Shown: one piece after another, positions 8,797 to 18,800 of the stretch
How the letters are laid out: each line of letters opens with the position of its first letter
Numbering within the stretch: the first letter of the stretch is position 1
Assembly: GCF_013459645.1 (NCBI RefSeq)
Contig: NZ_CP054861.1
Coordinates: forward strand, 4,266,001-4,330,000
DNA from: Martelella sp. NC20
GTDB lineage: Bacteria > Pseudomonadota > Alphaproteobacteria > Rhizobiales > Rhizobiaceae
Direction: 5' to 3'
Length of the DNA stretch: 64,000 bases
Made by a program: the position numbers and the translations under genes
Notes under the pieces: generated by a model
Databases searched by the model: none
What the model was told of the DNA's origin: nothing
The model's input: only the letters and a program-made list of their open reading frames with translations

Positions 8797-9616
8797 CCGT
8801 GGCCCAGTATTGCAGCGGCGTCTCACCGAGAACCTTGCGGAAATCGGTGATAAAGTGTTGCTGACTCGAATAGCCCAGGTCGTAGGCCATGTCGGCCCAG
8901 TCCGGCGCATCGCTGCCGCGAATGCGTTCGGCGGCCAACAATAACCTGTGACGCTGCAAGAACCATTTAAGTCCTATGCCGACATAGGTGCGGAACAGTT
9001 GCTGCAGCCAGCGCTCGCTATAGCGAAAGCTGTCGGCGACAGCGGACACGGAGGACAGAGTGTCATCGGCTTCGATCGCCGCAATGATCGTATTGACCAA
9101 AGCAATATTCTCGTCCGGTGCCGGCTTCTTGAGCAAAAGCAGTTTTTCAAGGCGATCTATGACGCCGTCGTCGTCATTTGCAAGCAACTGCTCCACGGTT
9201 GTCTGATCCAGGCCGTCAAGGAGTTCGGATAGGGGGAGTTGTTGATCCTGCAGGTTTGTCAGTTCACCCGACCAGAATGACCGGAAGGCGCCGGGCAGAA
9301 ATCGGGCACCTATTATACGGCCGCTTCCATGAGCCTCATAAACGCGCTTGCCCCGAAAGGTTCCCTGGACGCCTGACCAGTCGAGAGAGAGAAAAGCGTC
9401 AACATAGGGCCGATGCATGACCTCGGCCGAATGATAGGCATTTTCCGATACGTCCCATCGAATGACCCAGAAATGATCCAGGAACCGGCGGAGGGGTTCG
9501 CAGGGCAACCGCGTACGGAAGCGCACATGCCGATCAAAGCCGGTGGGGTCGAGGCGGCCACGCGGATCATAGGTCTCTGCGGGTTTTTGAAATACGCCAG
9601 GATCCTTTGATGACAT
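8771..9616 (-). CDS. AraC-family transcriptional regulator
   Basis: 281 aa. The C-terminal ~95 residues form an AraC/XylS DNA-binding domain (SVSAVADSFRYSERWLQQLFRTYVG and MAYDLGYSSQQHFITDFRKVLGETPLQY). The N-terminal part begins with the DUF6597-like sensor segment (LDHFWVIRWDV, ...HRPYVDAFLSLDWSG, ARFLPGAFRSFW). The ATG at 9616 was chosen because GGAGAG lies 4 nt upstream; an upstream start at 9655 would run into the divergent gene. It is divergent from the VOC-family gene with only 38 bp between starts, so it probably regulates that gene and itself. Confidence 0.88.
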   Translation of the reverse strand: MSSKDPGVFQKPAETYDPRGRLDPTGFDRHVRFRTRLPCEPLRRFLDHFWVIRWDVSENAYHSAEVMHRPYVDAFLSLDWSGVQGTFRGKRVYEAHGSGRIIGARFLPGAFRSFWSGELTNLQDQQLPLSELLDGLDQTTVEQLLANDDDGVIDRLEKLLLLKKPAPDENIALVNTIIAAIEADDTLSSVSAVADSFRYSERWLQQLFRTYVGIGLKWFLQRHRLLLAAERIRGSDAPDWADMAYDLGYSSQQHFITDFRKVLGETPLQYWATVTRSRGAS

Positions 9617-9654
9617 GATCTCTCCATCGACAACGAACCATGTGGAGCAAACCA

Positions 9655-10071
9655 ATGGGCAACAAACATTTTCTACGGGGCATGGCCACCGTCAACTACT
9701 TTGCCGACGACCTGACTGCCGCGCGTGAATGGTACACTGAACTTTTCGGTATCGAAGCCTATTTCCAGATGCCGAGCCGCGAACATCCCGCCTATATCGA
9801 GTTCCGTATCGGAGACGATGCCGATGAATTCGGTATCGTCGACAGTAAATATGCTCCTGATGGCACGAAAACCGGACCGGGAGGCGCCATACTGTACTGG
9901 CACGTCGATGATATCGAAAGCGTTCTGTCACGCTTGAAGGCGCTGGGCGCCACCGAACATGACCCGATCACGAAGCGGGGCGAATCCGGCTTTGTCACCG
10001 CATCAGTTCTCGACCCCTTTGGCAACATACTGGGCATCATGTACAACCCGCACTTTGTAGAGCTGCACTGA
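9655..10071 (+). CDS. VOC (glyoxalase/bleomycin resistance) family protein
   Basis: 138 aa. Two beta-alpha-beta3 modules typical of the vicinal oxygen chelate fold are visible: GMATVNYFADDLTAAREWYTELFG for the first and LYWHVDDIESVLSRLKALGA for the second, ending in TASVLDPFGNILGIMYNPH. Candidate metal ligands are present (H in the second module, E/D in the first). Such proteins act as dioxygenases, glyoxalases or drug-binding proteins; the substrate is unknown. ATG 9655 is preceded by GGAG at a 7-nt spacing. It is divergent from the AraC gene, which likely controls it. Confidence 0.85.
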   Translation: MGNKHFLRGMATVNYFADDLTAAREWYTELFGIEAYFQMPSREHPAYIEFRIGDDADEFGIVDSKYAPDGTKTGPGGAILYWHVDDIESVLSRLKALGATEHDPITKRGESGFVTASVLDPFGNILGIMYNPHFVELH

Positions 10072-10089
10072 GCTCGTCGAAAGCTCGTT

Positions 10090-10310
10090 TAGCCGTTGGT
10101 GCCGTGACACAGGCACTGCTCTGGCGGGTGCGATGGACGCCATGGGACCCCCGGGGGACCGGATCGGCCGTCGCAGACTTTTGATGGTGGGCGCAGTCGC
10201 TTTCGGCGCAGCATCCCTGCTTGCGGCATTTTCCCAGAACGTGACATGCTTATCGTGGCACGTGCGCTTCCTGGGCTGGCCGCGGCGCGTATAGGGAGAT
10301 CGCATCGGGC
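10090..10310 (+). pseudogene. MFS drug-efflux transporter relic
   Basis: Frame from ~10133 reads MDAMGPPGDRIGRRRLLMVG followed by AVAFGAASLLAAFSQN, the classic MFS motif A loop and following helix of DHA2-type efflux pumps. The next element, MLIVARALPGLAAA, is the expected continuation but sits in another frame, so the fragment is frameshifted. It lacks both the start and the remaining helices. It is a decayed transporter piece. Confidence 0.7.
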
Positions 10311-10547
10311 CTATCAAGTTAGGAACGGCCGTAATTGAAGACGAACTGGGCGCCCGCACGCGTAAGCAGCCCGACGACAACGGGCTCCGTCCTCCCTGGT
10401 AGCCATACCCATACGGACGCCTGGTCTGGCGTTTCTCGTGCTTTAGAAGCCATCATCCACCTTGCCAGTGGAGGTTCGGGCAACCACGCGCGCAATCACC
10501 GGAAAATTCCCCGCGATCAGACCCGCCCGAAGCTCCAACACACAAAA

Positions 10548-10627
10548 CCCCATAGCTCGGAAATTGCCGACTGCGGGTTCCTGCATGAGAGGCTTTCGTA
10601 CGCCTGACGGCACCCGAAACCCTTCAC
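10548..10627 (+). repeat. 80-bp sequence shared (inverted) with the region downstream of the IS91-family transposase
   Basis: About 80 bp here align, with scattered changes, to the reverse complement of 22046-22126. Shared landmarks are CCCCATAG, GCGGGTTCCT, a core TTTCGTACGCCTGACGGCA and CTTCAC. The 22-kb copy lies just downstream of an IS91-family transposase, so this copy is probably a remnant of the same element end. The two are inverted with respect to each other. Confidence 0.6.
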
Positions 10628-10828
10628 CATTCGGACGATCAATCAGCCAGTTACGTATCCCGAAATCTGCCATGCGCTGCGACGCGGCAAACGTCGAGGT
10701 TGCGGCGGATGGCCAACTTTTGTTGCGATGCAGATGAATGGCGGTTTTCTGAAGCTGACCGCAGGAATCGGGTGTCGAAGTAGCTGAGTATTTCATATCC
10801 GTCAGTCTCCAATTTAAGGAGAACACTT

Positions 10829-11578
10829 GTGGGAATATTACAGGATAAAGTTGCAATTATCTCCGGCGCGTCATCCGGCATCGGCCGTTCGGCCGCGTTG
10901 CTTTTTGCCGCTGAGGGCGCATGCGTGGTTTTGAACGCGCGTGGGAAAGCGGCTTTGGAGGACGTCGCGAAGCGTATCCAAGAAACAGGCGGACGCGCGC
11001 ATTTAGTTGCCGGCGATGTGAGTTCGGCTGAAACACATGAACAACTGGTCGCGGAAGCCGTGCAGGTTTTTGGAGGTCTTGATATCGCCTTCAACAATGC
11101 CGGGACCGTGGGTGCCTTAAAACCGGTCGCTGAACTGGAATCCGAAGAATGGATTCAAACGATCGCCACAAACCTGAACGGTGCATTTTTTGCGAGCCGT
11201 TATCAGATACCGGCAATGCTCGAACGCGGAGGCGGCTCTATTGTTTTTACCTCCAGCTTTGTCGGCACGAGCGTCGGTTTGCCAGGGATGAGTGCCTACG
11301 CCGCCGCAAAAGCAGGACTGATGGGCTTGGTCAAAGGCATCGCGGCGGACTATGGCGTAAAAAATATACGGGCCAACGCCCTTCTTCCGGGCGGCACAGA
11401 CACGGGGATGGCGGGCGATCAATCGCAGAAAGATTGGGCCGCCGGTCTCCATGCGATGAAGCGAATAGCCCAACCAGAAGAAATCGCGCAGGCCGCGTTG
11501 TTTTTGGCGGGGCCAGCATCGAGCTTCGTGACAGGTTCCGCGCTATTCGCGGACGGGGGAAATTCGGCGGTGAAATAG
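10829..11578 (+). CDS. SDR-family NAD(P)-dependent oxidoreductase
   Basis: 249 aa classical short-chain dehydrogenase. The Rossmann motif appears as SGASSGIG near residues 12-19, with NNAG near 90. Catalytic residues are Ser in TSSFVG and Tyr/Lys in YAAAK, and the C-terminus has the SFVTGSALFADGG signature. The GTG start at 10829 is supported by AAGGAG seven bases upstream; no ATG fits better. It probably reduces a carbonyl or oxidises an alcohol in the cytosol. No neighbouring pathway gene indicates the substrate. A hairpin follows 16 bp after the stop. Confidence 0.9.
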   Translation: MGILQDKVAIISGASSGIGRSAALLFAAEGACVVLNARGKAALEDVAKRIQETGGRAHLVAGDVSSAETHEQLVAEAVQVFGGLDIAFNNAGTVGALKPVAELESEEWIQTIATNLNGAFFASRYQIPAMLERGGGSIVFTSSFVGTSVGLPGMSAYAAAKAGLMGLVKGIAADYGVKNIRANALLPGGTDTGMAGDQSQKDWAAGLHAMKRIAQPEEIAQAALFLAGPASSFVTGSALFADGGNSAVK

Positions 11579-11594
11579 GTGCATCTTTCACTGC

Positions 11595-11624
11595 GGTCCT
11601 TCGAGGTGAACTGCTCGAAGGACC
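11595..11624 (+). terminator. Hairpin downstream of the SDR gene (possible terminator)
   Basis: Perfect 11-bp stem, GGTCCTTCGAG and CTCGAAGGACC, around the 8-nt loop GTGAACTG, starting 16 bp after the SDR stop. There is no T-run after it, so it may be a weak or Rho-assisted terminator or an mRNA 3'-end stabiliser. Confidence 0.5.
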
Positions 11625-12192
11625 GTTCCGGGTCGAAAACGGTTCCAAGCCCATGAAGCGTGAATGGCCGCCTAGCTCATGATCTGAGTTCAAACCCGCC
11701 AGTCCGGACACGGCCCCGTTCCAGCCGGTCAGTAAAGTGTCTCCATTTCGGTCGTTCAAGCGGGTTTTCGATTTCCCTGAAAGCTGCCGATCCGCGCAGG
11801 TTGCTGCAGTGTCTATAAGGGGGGAAGGGCTGGAAGGCTTTGGGTAAAATACGCGACTGCCCGTCAGCCTTGGCGATTAAGCAGCATGAATTTTGGGCTA
11901 TACCTCCAACGGCAACTGAGCATGCAGCATGATAGTGCCAACTGCCAATGCCCAGCTGATCATCGAGAGGATCTCGTTCGCCCTGGTCCAAAGGACGGCA
12001 CTGCCTTGATCCTCGGCGTGCATATTCTGTCCTGGTCGGATGGATCTGCTACTTCCGTGCCGATGTAACGTGTCAGACAGAGACGTTTGTGGTCAGGCAT
12101 TGCCCTGGAAATCCGACATCGGCAACGCCACCTATGTACAGAATGGTCGAGAGCCAGCGGCCGAGCGGTACGACGGAAGCGATGCGGAAAAG
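11625..12192. other. Intergenic stretch upstream of selO, no gene seen
   Basis: Short frames only. The selO frame stays open upstream to 12040, but that part has no family similarity and is probably untranslated. Its promoter must lie here, but I could not pick a convincing -35/-10 pair. Confidence 0.4.
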
Positions 12193-13668
12193 ATGACGGT
12201 ACATTTCGACTTCGACAACAGCTACGCGCATCTCGGTGCCGCCTTCCACCGGCCTACCGCGCCGTCACCCGTCGCCGCGCCGCATCTCCTGAAGGTGAAC
12301 CGGCCACTCGCCGAGGAACTCGGGCTCGACGCGGATGTGTTGGACAATGCTGAAGGGGTTGAAATCTTCGCCGGCAACCGGCTGCCAGCGGGAGCCGAGC
12401 CGATAGCGGCCGCTTACGCCGGACATCAATTCGGAAACTTCGTGCCGCAACTCGGCGATGGGCGCGCCATCCTCCTCGGCGAGGTCGTCGACCGACAGGG
12501 TCGGCGTCGAGACATTCAACTGAAGGGGGCTGGCCCCACCAATTTTTCGCGCAACGGCGACGGACGGGCCGCGCTCGGCCCGGTCTTGCGCGAGTATCTC
12601 GTCAGCGAGGCCATGGCCGCGCTCGGCATCCCAACCACACGGGCGCTGGCCGCGGTCGCGACGGGAGAGCCAGTCTACCGGGAAACGGCCCTGCCGGGCG
12701 CGGTCCTTACGCGTGTCGCCTCCAGCCATATACGCGTCGGCACGTTCCAGTTCTTCGCGGCACGGGGCGACGACGCCGCGGTTCGCCAACTCGCCGACCA
12801 TGTGATTGACAGGCATTATCCCGAGGCCGCTGGCGCTTCCAATCCCTACCGCGCTCTTCTCCAGGGCGTCTGCGCCCGTCAGGCGGAACTCGTCGCACGC
12901 TGGATGCAGATCGGCTTCGTTCACGGCGTCATGAACACCGACAATATGTCGATCGCCGGGGAAACGATCGACTACGGCCCGTGTGCCTTCCTCGACGCTT
13001 ACGATCCCGCGACCGTCTTCTCTTCGATCGACCGGAACGGGCGTTACGCCTACGCCAACCAGCCCCGCATCGCGAACTGGAACCTCCTACGTCTGGCAGA
13101 ATGCCTGCTTCCTCATCTCGATCCAGACGAAAACAAAGCCATTGATGCCGCACAGGAGGTCCTTTCCGGCTTTGCGAACGCATTCAACACCGCTTATCTC
13201 GACGGTTTTCGCGCGAAGATCGGTTTGCAGACACCGCGGACGGAAGACGCCGCGTTGATCGAGGATCTTCTTGGGCACATGGCACGGCAGAATGCGGACT
13301 TCACCGTGACCTTCCGCAATCTCGGCAAAGCAGCGGAAAGCGCGCAGGCCGACGGGGCGCTTCGCGGTCTCTTTGCCGATCCAACCGCCTATGACGGCTG
13401 GGCGGCTCGCTGGCGTCAGCGCCTTGCGGCCGAACCGAGAGAGCCGGGTGAACGTCGCGCTGCGATGGATGCGGTGAACCCGGCGATCATTCCGCGCAAC
13501 CACCTCGTCGAGAAAGCGCTTGCCGCCGCGATGGCCGGGGACCTGGCCCCCTTCGAACGCTTGAACGAAGCACTGGCCACGCCTTTCGAGGATCAGGCGG
13601 AGTTCACCGATTATGCCGGCCTTCCGCCGGTGCCCGAGGCGGCCTACCGAACCTTCTGTGGCACGTAA
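12193..13668 (+). CDS. selO: SelO/YdiU family protein adenylyltransferase
   Basis: 491 aa, the normal family length. Diagnostic stretches are FDNSYAHLGAAFHRP near the start, AAYAGHQFGNFVPQLGDGRA, DIQLKGAGPTNFSRNGDGRA, VLREYLVSEAMAALGIPTTR, and VHGVMNTDNMSIAGETIDYG with the pseudokinase catalytic N/D residues. The C-terminus ends YRTFCGT, keeping the penultimate-region Cys seen in bacterial homologues. SelO is a pseudokinase that transfers AMP to Ser/Thr/Tyr of target proteins and is linked to redox stress. The ATG at 12193 was chosen because homologues start at this point; an upstream frame to 12040 adds 51 non-conserved residues. Confidence 0.92.
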   Translation: MTVHFDFDNSYAHLGAAFHRPTAPSPVAAPHLLKVNRPLAEELGLDADVLDNAEGVEIFAGNRLPAGAEPIAAAYAGHQFGNFVPQLGDGRAILLGEVVDRQGRRRDIQLKGAGPTNFSRNGDGRAALGPVLREYLVSEAMAALGIPTTRALAAVATGEPVYRETALPGAVLTRVASSHIRVGTFQFFAARGDDAAVRQLADHVIDRHYPEAAGASNPYRALLQGVCARQAELVARWMQIGFVHGVMNTDNMSIAGETIDYGPCAFLDAYDPATVFSSIDRNGRYAYANQPRIANWNLLRLAECLLPHLDPDENKAIDAAQEVLSGFANAFNTAYLDGFRAKIGLQTPRTEDAALIEDLLGHMARQNADFTVTFRNLGKAAESAQADGALRGLFADPTAYDGWAARWRQRLAAEPREPGERRAAMDAVNPAIIPRNHLVEKALAAAMAGDLAPFERLNEALATPFEDQAEFTDYAGLPPVPEAAYRTFCGT

Positions 13669-13891
13669 ACGCGCGGCCCGCGAGCGACGCAATCCTATTT
13701 GGCGGACCGGGGAGCGGCTCTTTTAATGGCCGCTATCGGCCCAAACGAGACGGACGGGAATGCGCCCCCCTTCCGGTCGTTCAACGAACCTTCGCGCGTT
13801 CCCCGAAGCAGACATCACCTGCCAACCTATCGGCATGAAGTTCGGCACACTCGCCGCGCTTTACACGGGCATGACGTAAGCCGCAGTTTGA

Positions 13892-15817
13892 TCACGCCGG
13901 CTGAACTGAACTGATATAGGATGTAAGTGCAGCGTCGGCCTTTGAAAGCGTTGCCCACAAAGCTGGCTCCAGATCGCACAGCACTTCGACAAGCCCATGC
14001 AACTGCGATGCAGTCGGCCGACCCATATCGCTAAAGGCAAGTTCGGTTACCCAGTCTCCAACAAACTTGCGCCACTCGTTGAGATCAGAGAACGCGTTCG
14101 CTGCGATCATGCCGATCCGGAATGACTGGATGATATCCAGATCACTATTGACCCGCCTCAGTGCAACACGATTGAGCACACGGACTTCGCGCGCCAGATC
14201 CTGACTGCGTGTCACGGCAGCAACCATCGCAAGCCCGCTCAGCATCGCGAAATTCTGGCCGGTGCGCGCGTTATCACGGATGCGGTACTTTGCAGCCTTG
14301 ATTGCCTCCGCTGCCTCCTGAGCAAGTTCTGGTGGTGTGCGGAAAACAAGGCAGGTATTGACCAGGGCGTTGAAAGATTCAGGATTGGTCACATCAACCG
14401 AAACGCTCTCGCGAACCAATGCCTCGAACTCGGGCGGTGCTTCAACCATCCGGTCAAGGCCGCCCTCAACGGGCCCTGGCAGATAAGTGAACGGAAACTC
14501 GAACTGGGCGCGAAGACTGCCCTCACCATCTAACAGGACGAGAGGCGCGAGAGGTGTACCCTCGATCACATCAGAATGCAGGACAGCTGTCCCAACGAGC
14601 CTGCTGGCAAGTTCCTGTTTCCACTGATGCGGTGTCGCGAAATCAGGCAGCCAGCGCGGCTCCAGGCGCCCGTCAATCGAGTTTTGAAGGTAGAACGGTG
14701 TCCCGCGACCGCCATTCATCCACCTGGTAGAGCTGGCCGGCGAAATCCCTCCGCGCACGTACTCCCTTTCGATCATGGACGCCTGTGCAGTCGCTGCGAT
14801 GCGACGCCAGAAGGGAGGAACGTTCCTGAGATGTCCAAGGTGCGCTAGTGACCCATCCACAAATATGAAGAGATTGGACAACAGAAGGAGACGGCCGTTT
14901 TCATCTTCAGGATCATCATCCCTGATCTGCGTAGCGATCGAGACGAGAAATGGCATTAGTTCAGGCCGATCCCTGAGGTGCCTGACGCCAAGCTCAAACG
15001 CCGACGTCTGGGAGATACGGTCCCCACGCGCGGCCACCCAGGCAATTACGCGCTCCAATACGGTGACATCAAAGCCATCCGGCAGCGCTGGCGTCAGACT
15101 GGACTGCGATCCTGAGAGCAGCGCCTGACGAAGCCCCTCTTCCGCATTCCACGCGAGCAATGAAGTGACATGATCCCGCGCGGGCCCCTCCGAAAAGGAT
15201 GTCAAGGTAGTCGCGGTCCCGTGGGCCCCTACGAGGCGCTCGTAGTAGTGTAGTCCTTTTGGTGTGAGAGACTCCTGCGTCGAACTCCCCTCTGCCATAC
15301 CGGTGCGTATGCCGAGAACGACTTGTGTTGGCGTGCGCGCGACATCCTCATGGAAAGCCTCGATTTCCTCGAAATCAATAGGGCCTTCCGTCAGAAGCTC
15401 CCGCCAGCGGTCCAGATCGGCACCTACAGCACGATTCTCACTGAACAACTGCTCAAGCATAGAGCGACGCGTCGTATCATCTGCCGCCACGTACCACAGG
15501 CCTCCCAGCGGCACGCGCTGATCGCCTTTCGTCAGGAAGGGTTCACCCGCTTCGGCATCGAATGCCAGTTGCCAGATACCGCCAGTATCATCAGTGATGT
15601 TCTCCGGGGCAGATCCCGCACGGAAGACCCGACCAACGGCCCGCATAAGTTCGTTCCTCGGGAACGGCGCATCGACGCTTGTAAAATTGATGGTCGCTAC
15701 CGTACGGAAGTCATTGCGCCTGCGGAATGCGCGATCAAGAGTGAGACGGTCAACGACCGTTTCCGGGAAGTAACCCAGAAGCTCACGGACGATGGCCTTA
15801 CGCTCCTCAATCGTCAT
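13892..15817 (-). CDS. Uncharacterised 640-aa helical protein, partner of the TPR/PIN-like gene
   Basis: 640 aa starting MTIEERKAIVRELLGYFPET. I recognise no domain. It is soluble, with no signal peptide or membrane segment, has a mixed N-terminal ~150 residues, and is mostly helical with Leu/Ala-rich repeats after ~230 (HEAT/TPR-like texture). Its ATG at 15817 overlaps the stop of the upstream giant gene by 11 bp, so the two are translationally coupled and almost certainly form one functional unit. A longer frame to 15922 exists but would overlap more and has no ribosome binding site. The association suggests a scaffold, sensor or regulator for the PIN-like protein. Function unknown. Confidence 0.7.
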   Translation of the reverse strand: MTIEERKAIVRELLGYFPETVVDRLTLDRAFRRRNDFRTVATINFTSVDAPFPRNELMRAVGRVFRAGSAPENITDDTGGIWQLAFDAEAGEPFLTKGDQRVPLGGLWYVAADDTTRRSMLEQLFSENRAVGADLDRWRELLTEGPIDFEEIEAFHEDVARTPTQVVLGIRTGMAEGSSTQESLTPKGLHYYERLVGAHGTATTLTSFSEGPARDHVTSLLAWNAEEGLRQALLSGSQSSLTPALPDGFDVTVLERVIAWVAARGDRISQTSAFELGVRHLRDRPELMPFLVSIATQIRDDDPEDENGRLLLLSNLFIFVDGSLAHLGHLRNVPPFWRRIAATAQASMIEREYVRGGISPASSTRWMNGGRGTPFYLQNSIDGRLEPRWLPDFATPHQWKQELASRLVGTAVLHSDVIEGTPLAPLVLLDGEGSLRAQFEFPFTYLPGPVEGGLDRMVEAPPEFEALVRESVSVDVTNPESFNALVNTCLVFRTPPELAQEAAEAIKAAKYRIRDNARTGQNFAMLSGLAMVAAVTRSQDLAREVRVLNRVALRRVNSDLDIIQSFRIGMIAANAFSDLNEWRKFVGDWVTELAFSDMGRPTASQLHGLVEVLCDLEPALWATLSKADAALTSYISSVQPA

Positions 15818-18800
15818 CGCCCGTCCTCTGGTCAAGCTGTTCAGCAAATGCCTCGATGTAGTTTCTGACCTGTTCAACCAGGGCTTCGAGTGATGCGGGA
15901 TCAAACGAGCGCATCTGCTCAATCAACGTGCTCTCCAGCCATGCCGAATAACGTCGCATGGATTCACCGATGTTGGTCAGCGGTACCGACATGATGAGCC
16001 AGGACATCAACCGGTACCGGTTGATGATTGCGCCACGATCATTGGCAGCATCGAACCTGTGCGACCACCCCTGCATGTGCAGCAGACCCAGAAGCCAATC
16101 CGACCGTGCCCGTGCGGTTGCATCATCAATCTCATCGTTCCACTGGGCCCGGACGCCCTCACGCACCGTCATGAGCAGACTGTCAAACCACGGCTGGTCG
16201 GGAGGAAGCTGCAGCGTATCAGTCATTCTCAGGCGCTCTATGCTTTCCCTGATCGACTTTAGGTGGGCAGTTTCCTGGATTTCGCCGTTCTGGATGGGGG
16301 CCGCATTTACGAGGCGAACCAGCTCGTCCAGGCGAAGCGGCATCATCTGGAAGCCCGCGCGCCGGAGTCTGGTCTCGGCTTCAGTGCGTTCCGGCGCGCT
16401 GATAGCCGTGCTGCGTTCAAGCATCCCCAGAAGGTCAAGCGTGCAGCCGACAGAGATGACGTTGCCATCCGCATTCACGTTGGCGAACTGGTTCAGAGCC
16501 CGATCGTCAACAATGATGAGATCAACCATCGGGGCCAGCCCGAAGACGCCGGCAGTCGGGTGCTGCGCCACACGTGCGATTTCTTCATCTTCGTCAGCGG
16601 CTTCCGGCCCCACCCTGACCTTTCCCGATGCGATGCCATCAGCCAGCGCGGTCCGTATGCGCTCAATGTGTTCGATTGTTCCGTTGGCGTAGGCTTGGTG
16701 GCGGATCAGCGCGTCGACGCGTTCCACATGACCGCGAGGGATGCCGATCCTGAAGCCGGCACCCCCGAGACTTCCGATCAGACACAGGTGCTGAAGGGTT
16801 GAAATAGCCAGATCGTCAAGCAGGAGCGTAGCACCAGTGCGTATTGGAGGCGTCTGCTCCCACGGAACTTCGTGAAGATCGAGATAGTCCCTCGCCCTCT
16901 TAGCCTCTTCATCCGTCAACTGCCCCTGTGCCAGAAGCGCAGTGATGACATCGCCGCATCCGCAAAGCACGTCGCTGAATTCCGAAAGGTCTGCATTTTC
17001 CTTCATCAGGGACGCCGGCCTATGTACCGGCCCCGGCCTTACAACAACCTTCTCGATTGCTTCCTCGTCGAGGATGCGTGCGGTCTCCAGCAGTATCGCC
17101 AGCTCTTCTCCGACGTCATCCGTGAGATTGGAATCAGGACGACGGATGGCATCGACAATGAAGTAGGCGTCCTGCGAAAGCAGGTCCCGAAGTTCGTGAG
17201 CACTTCTCACCTGAGATGGCTGATGGAATTCGGTTCGCTGACGTTCGCCGATCAACCAGCGCAACGTGGAATGCGGAATGACAATCTGCCGGAACCTCTC
17301 AATCACGAGGCCGAGTCGGTCAATGAATGACAGAACGAGTAGTGATGATGCTTCGAGGGCTATCGTTGTCTGATCAGCTGCGTTTCGTGGAGCAGCCTGA
17401 GTTACGATGCTGCCAGGGGCCGGACTTGGAGCGATGGACGCGGCAGCTCTTCCGCTGAATGTCAGCAGCAGGCCGCGTTTTCGAGGATCGGCCTCGTCCA
17501 GGTTGGCGAGGGCCGAGGTGAGCAGCATGCTGATCGTCGTTCGGTTCAGCCTCATCGCTGCAACGAACAGTGGCATCTGGCCCTTCGAAAGTTGATCCCA
17601 GGTTTCGCTTTCAAAGCGCTCCCAGTCCGGACGCATGTTCATCAGATCGTCGAAGGACATGCGCTGCAGTGGAGCACCCTCCTGCCCGTCCGATGCCTCC
17701 ATCGCCGATCTCAGCCAGTTATTGGCCGCCTCATTGTCCTCCCATCCGCCCGAAACTGCAGTGTGGTACGCGGTTACGAGAACGGCAGCGTCAGATGGAC
17801 TCTTCGCGACAGCTTCGTGGATCAAGGCTTGTGTCCTGAGAGAGCCGATGATCGCTCCGATCTGACCCGCCTGCAGGAGATCTGTAGCGGAACGATCAGC
17901 CCTGTCATTCCATACCTTCTCGACCAGGCTCGCCAGTGAACCCCAGTCACCAGAGGTAATCGCCACATTGATCTGTAGGGCGTGATCGTTCGGGTTGTTC
18001 CGTTTGGCAAGCAGCGGCGCCAGCGCATCCCTTGAGCGCATTACCTCACCCAGACGGAACAGTGACCATGCATAGATCTGACGCAGATTGTCAGACCTAT
18101 CCAGAAAGTCACGTTTGTCCTCAAGAAAGGCGACTACCGCCAACCAGTCGTTGCTCTCGTGAGCGGCGCGGGCATATGCGGACGCGCTTTGCAGGTTATT
18201 AAGACGATCAAACAGCTGTCTTGCATAGGGAACTAGGCGAACCCAGTCTTCACGCTCCTGAAGACGACCGACAAGAACGATCAGATCATCAAGCGCTACG
18301 GTCGTTCGGAAACGTTCTTCAATTGCAGAAATCGTGTCTTCGCCGCGAACGTCTGCGAGAGCGCCATCAAGCTTTTGAAGATCTTCCTTTGTCGCGGTAC
18401 CGCTTGCGCGCAGCTCAGTCAGCTTCGCCTGAGCTTCCGGCTGCCGGTCATCTTCAGCAAGCGCCCTAATCTCGAACGATGAGACCGCTGTCGCGCCCAT
18501 AAGCAGTGAAAGCCTGTCCCGGTTGGCGCCGATAAACTGTGCAAGCGCCGCTGGATCATCGTCATCGATTGTGAGAACGAATCGCGCCATCAGTGCATCG
18601 TGCCGATCTGGTCCACCTTTCGCCTCAACGGTAGTGATCGCCTGATCCACCGCCGCGCGGTCCAGTTGCAGACCAAACTGCATTGCCATGGGCACACGGT
18701 GGACCATGTCACGTGGGTCCGCCATGCTGCGAACAAGCCGCTCACGTGCGGCTACCACTTCCGCTGGGTCACGTAGCGCGAGCCACAGCGCAAAGTCGTC

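Noticed and set aside
11886..12192. Upstream extension of selO to 12040 or a separate small gene
   Set aside because: The extra 51 residues have no family similarity; SelO homologues begin at the FDFDNSYAHLG region that follows ATG 12193.
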